Below, piece by piece: positions 60,585 to 64,000 of a DNA stretch of 64,000 bases. Below the pieces are notes generated by a model. That model was not told where the DNA came from, searched no databases, and saw only the letters and a list, made by a program, of their open reading frames with translations. The stretch is from Oscheius tipulae (taxonomy: Eukaryota; Nematoda; Chromadorea; Rhabditida; Rhabditidae). How positions within the stretch are numbered: position 1 is the stretch's first letter; each line of letters begins with the position of its first letter. Made by a program: the position numbers and the translations under genes. The stretch spans positions 5,766,001 through 5,830,000 of the forward strand of contig JASJZH010000003.1 in assembly GCA_037178975.1 (NCBI GenBank), read 5' to 3'.

Positions 60585-62285
60585 GATGATCTGTTCACCC
60601 TTGTACTGAAAAATCGTAAATTTCAGAAGAATCAAAGAAAAAATTCGAGAGTAAAGACAAAAAATACGGGGGAAACTGGGAGAACGAATGGTTTTGGGCC
60701 AACAATTTTAGGCGAAGCAAAGTTAAAAGCACCGATTACGGTAGCCTGCGTATCTAATGCAGATGGAGCGCGGATTTTGAAATCTCATTAGAGCGTGAAA
60801 ATTAAAAACCTCGCAAATAAAGGAAGGTTTGCCGATTTTTCTTTATCTACCTAGCTGACGGTGATTTTTTTTTAGTGTGAATGACTAAATAACGTCTTGG
60901 GGACAAAGATAAATGGCAGCAAAAGACTACCGAGAAAAGAATTCATCTAACTTCTTCAAAAACTTGCAACTAATTCGTTTTCGTAGGGACAACGGTCCCA
61001 CGACCACGAAAGAAACTCTTTTTGGAAAAATACTTTTTCTGGAGAGCTATAATGTCATAAAAGCTCCGCTAAAAAATAATACGAACTGCGTGTTTGAAAG
61101 TCTTGTCTAGAGTTTGTCCAGAATCTGAACTTCTTTCTGTCCTACATCCGACAGATCTCAGATTCGAAAGATCGGAAACTCAGTCTTCGAATATACGAAA
61201 TTTCCTGAATTTTGGGTGGAAGCTGGGTCTGTCAATAAAGCGAGAGTTTAGGACATACATGACATTGGGTTTCGATAGTCCAATCAGTAGTGAGTCTCGA
61301 GCTCTTCCCAGTCCCCTGCTCTTCCTGTATGTTCAATGGTCCTGAATAACTAAAACCAAGATTGTTTTGTGAGCCAATACGGCTCTGTCCAGACGGTTAT
61401 CCAAAACAACTACATTCACTTCTTTGACCATAAACATGTTTTGGTATCTACTATTCTCGGCTACTGCACCTTCCTCGTGTCTCCTTCCTCTCGTAAGCTG
61501 TATCCCGTTGTTTCCTCTCTCTCGTGTGCTCACACTATTGATCGGCTCCAATTTGACATTAGCCGGCGCCAATGGCCTATGATGTCCGCTCATTACCACT
61601 CCCGGCTACCTTTTCCCTCTCATTCTAACTCTACCTCATGCACCCAAACTTATCAGTTCTTATCACAGTTCCAAAAGAACCGCCTCAATCTCAAGACCAG
61701 GTCAGCAGTCTTTCTGACATTGCTTATCTCCACCATAGTTTTTTGCTCTTTCCTCCCGAAATGCTGTTAGTCTGCTCATTCGGTATGCATTGGATGTTTC
61801 GGGGAAAGAAACATTCGAGGACCATTCATTCTCGTTTCAATAACCCTCCAGCCGGACAAGTTCTATTTATTCGAGGTTTCTCCCCTCGTTATCTTTCTCG
61901 GTTAGTGTAACAGACGTTCGAGTGTTTTTCGGATTCGGTGAGTCAGTCATGACCAACTCCCTGTCTGTTATAATTATAACATTAAGGCGCTTGCTTTATC
62001 ATTTGCGGTCTTCTCCACCGTCCAGTTCTATTTTCACTCCTTAATTACAGCGTCTTCACCCTCACCGATACTGACTCTCGTTTGCGTCTTCCTTTTGACC
62101 CCGTGTTGATTTAGTTCTGTTAGCAGCTGTTAGTCTCTTCCCCTCTCACATTCAAACCCTCTCCAAATAACATCATGTGCATCTGTCTCGACGGATGGTT
62201 GTTTCATAACAGCGCCCCTTCAATCGATGTCTCATCTGGATTCTCTCTCTCCGTAGGCATCTCTAATTCCTCTCATTTCAGTGCC
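60585..62285. other. Intergenic region without supported gene
   Basis: About 1.7 kb between divergent genes. The plus strand after 61.4 kb is T/C-rich with several short open frames of poor protein character. No repeat or RNA gene was recognised. It ends in TCTCATTTCAG, 4 bp before the CX-protein ATG, a likely trans-splice site. Confidence 0.4.
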
Positions 62286-63658
62286 ATGCACAAGGCCATC
62301 TGGATGAGCATCTTGCTCGTCATGAGCCTTGCTCCACCCGTTCTTCCGAAGAGAGCTGGTGGTGGATTTGGTCGCGTCGGTGGCGGAGCTAGTCGCGGAA
62401 GCTCAGGTATGAAAAGCACTGAGAATGGAACACTTCCATTTTAGCCGCTCGTTCCTCTATTGGCCGTGGATCCTCGGGAGCTCGTACGTCTGGTGGTGGT
62501 GCATGGGGTGGCTCAGTCGGTCACGGAACCTCTCACAACACTGGATGGTCAAATCGCGGACAGACTCACAATACCGGATGGGGCAATCAGGGACGAACAC
62601 ACAATACTGGCTTTGGACAGAGCCACAACACCGGATGGAACCCGAAACACAATGCCGGAAACTGGGGACAGCCTCACTCGTAAGTCTCTTGACTCACCCT
62701 CAAACTCTCAAGAGTAAAAGTACATAGTGTTACTCTCATTACAGACGCAGCAGTCTTTTTGGTGGTCATGGCGGAGGACATAGGTAACTGTGTTTAGCAA
62801 TAACCCTTAGCTATGTCCATATCAACTGCCTCTAAACATTAATCAGTGCTATGAGTAGGAGGATAACAAGACTTTTTTCCAGATTCTCCAAAGGCAGTGG
62901 AATCGGCTCAGTCGTTCGCTCAAACACCTTCAAGGCAAGCCCTGTCTCTTATCCTGATAATAGTATTTCTTAGAATGCCATCGTGGGAGCCGCTGCCGGC
63001 TACTTGACCTATCAGGCCGGAAAGCATATCATTCGCTCGATGACCAGCCCCATGATGTGGGGAGGAAGGAGCTACTACTGGGGTCAACAATACTATCAGC
63101 CGCGTCACGGGCAGACCAACATGTGCAGAATGCCCATCGACGCTTCCAATGAACAATTCGGAAATGTCTACATGCAGGTATGTCTATCAAGTCCCTGTCA
63201 CCTGGGTCGAACTCGTTCAGAGTAAGATTTGATTTGTTTCCAACTGTCTGTGTTACTTAGAAAATGACTACCTTGTACAGCTGTGTCAGCAAGACGGACA
63301 GCTTTCACTTTCATTTTAGTGCGGTTTGGAAAGAGCTTGTCTAAAAACTGTCAACAGGTGCTGAATACTGTAGCTGTGCTCGTAAAAGAATGAATTGTCT
63401 AGAATAGAAATCAGAGTCGAAATCGAACTGTAATAGTGCTTGAGCGACGTATTATGAGCTGAGGATGACCTATATCCATTCAAACCTCTTCTCTTTCAGG
63501 ACATGACCAGCCGTCCTCGTGAGATCGTCTGGGGCTGTGGATATGGAGAGTACTGCTGTGGCTATGAGTGCTGCCGAGGAGGAGCTTCCAGTGGCTACAG
63601 CCTGCCAGCCGGGTATGCAGTCGGAGTGGCTTACATGGCTCGCCGCTATCTGTTCTAA
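62286..63658 (+). CDS. Secreted CX-domain protein with Gly/His/Asn repeats
   Basis: Start MHKAIWMSILLVMSLAPPVL is a signal peptide. Then a Gly/Ser/Arg-rich part (KRAGGGFGRVGGGASRGSS), five imperfect HNTGW-type repeats, a second Gly/His tract (SRRSSLFGGHGGGH), a hydrophobic glycine segment (AIVGAAAGYLTYQAGKHII) and the nematode CX domain (MCRMPIDASNEQFGNVYMQ, then PREIVWGCGYGEYCCGYECC). The family pattern is C ... hhh-x-C ... C-C-x-x-x-C-C. Seven or so exons; one intron (62935-62973) starts GC. The intron before DMTSRP is about 320 nt, longer than usual. The Gly/Ala hydrophobic segment resembles that of prion-like Shadoo proteins, by layout only. Function unknown; probably secreted or surface-bound. 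Confidence 0.8.
62529..62684 (+). repeat. Imperfect 9-11-residue HNTGW repeats in CX protein
   Basis: Five tandem coding repeats of the pattern S/T-H-N-T-G-W/F-x-N-x-G-Q/R (SHNTGWSNRGQ, THNTGWGNQGR, THNTGFGQ, SHNTGWNPK, HNAGNWGQ). The underlying DNA is similar too (caca-at/ac-ac-c/tgga), which points to recent slippage or unequal exchange. Confidence 0.8.
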
Positions 63659-63778
63659 CTTGTCGTATTGTCCTCACACACACACCCTCTCTCCTTCTCT
63701 ACGGGCCCATCTGCTCATTTGCCTTCCTATGTTTCGTGCCATTGTGAACATCTTGCAATCCCGGTTCTTTTTCTGTAC

Positions 63779-63784
63779 AATAAA
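63779..63784 (+). terminator. Poly(A) signal AATAAA of the CX gene
   Basis: TGTACAATAAAG about 120 bp after the CX stop codon. The remaining sequence to 64000 is intergenic with nothing recognised. Confidence 0.55.
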
Positions 63785-64000
63785 GAATGTCTCCAAGTCA
63801 ATTCACATTTAGGGGGACACGCACCGGAGGTCGCACATCTTCTGAATTATTCGTTACAGAGAGTCCCTCACACCCTCCCCGATACCAATTCCTCTCTTTT
63901 CCGGCTTCGGACGCCTCATATATAGCAACGGATTTCCAATATCCGTTTGTGGCATGCTACTTCTCTCCCCACTCCTTTTTTGGACCAAATCTCCCGGGAG

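Noticed and set aside
61369-61770. 133-codon plus-strand open frame
   Set aside because: Composition is that of T/C-rich noncoding sequence. No signal, domain or splice support was seen.

Overview
The window looks like a piece of a compact nematode nuclear genome, most likely a rhabditid (clade V) worm. Genes are packed on both strands, most introns are about 35-60 nt with GT...AG ends, and many same-strand neighbours are 2-300 bp apart, as in operons. Several start codons sit directly after a TTTCAG or TTTACAG acceptor, as expected for spliced-leader trans-splicing. Nematode-type families support this: a transthyretin-like protein, a C6-domain protein with a long Thr tract, a secreted two-VWA protein, a CX-domain protein and a ribosomal S27a fused to a divergent ubiquitin. 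I did not identify the species. All names rest on reading translations by eye and recalling families; no search was run.

Layout. 1-970: end of an unrecognised Pro-rich gene. 2.8-9.2 kb (minus): an unrecognised helical protein, an EXOSC8/RRP43-like exosome subunit and the ribonucleotide reductase large subunit. 10.1-18.6 kb: a possible papain-like cysteine protease, a transthyretin-like protein, a carboxylesterase-like protein, a secreted Thr-rich C6 protein whose Thr tract comes from about 16 small phase-symmetric exons, and a VWA protein. 18.6-23.7 kb (minus): a GMEB-type SAND transcription factor, a ZHP/RNF212-type meiotic RING protein and an FBXO47/PROM-1-like meiotic protein. 24.6-28.8 kb (minus): an unrecognised helical protein, PDCD2 (apparently frameshifted) and two tandem VMA21-type V-ATPase assembly factors. 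LINE remnants flank this block. 30.5-34.2 kb (minus): CINP, arfaptin and RHEB homologs. 35.4-43.4 kb (plus): SR-protein kinase, calcineurin B homologous protein and a membrane-anchored carboxylesterase. 43.4-56.7 kb: ATR (minus) divergent from a RECQ5 helicase (plus), with ALG14 nested antisense in a RECQ5 intron. 56.8-60.6 kb (minus): the SPB1/FTSJ3 rRNA methyltransferase and the ubiquitin-like-S27a fusion. 62.3-63.7 kb (plus): a secreted CX-domain protein with Gly/His/Asn repeats.

Functional themes. Genome maintenance is well represented: the nucleotide-supply enzyme RNR1, ATR, RECQ5 and CINP (known in vertebrates as an ATR-ATRIP partner). Two meiotic regulators are neighbours. A ribosome and RNA-processing set comprises the exosome subunit, SPB1/FTSJ3, UBL-S27a, PDCD2 (a ribosome-assembly chaperone in other animals) and SRPK. 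No prokaryotic-type system, CRISPR array or RNA gene was recognised.
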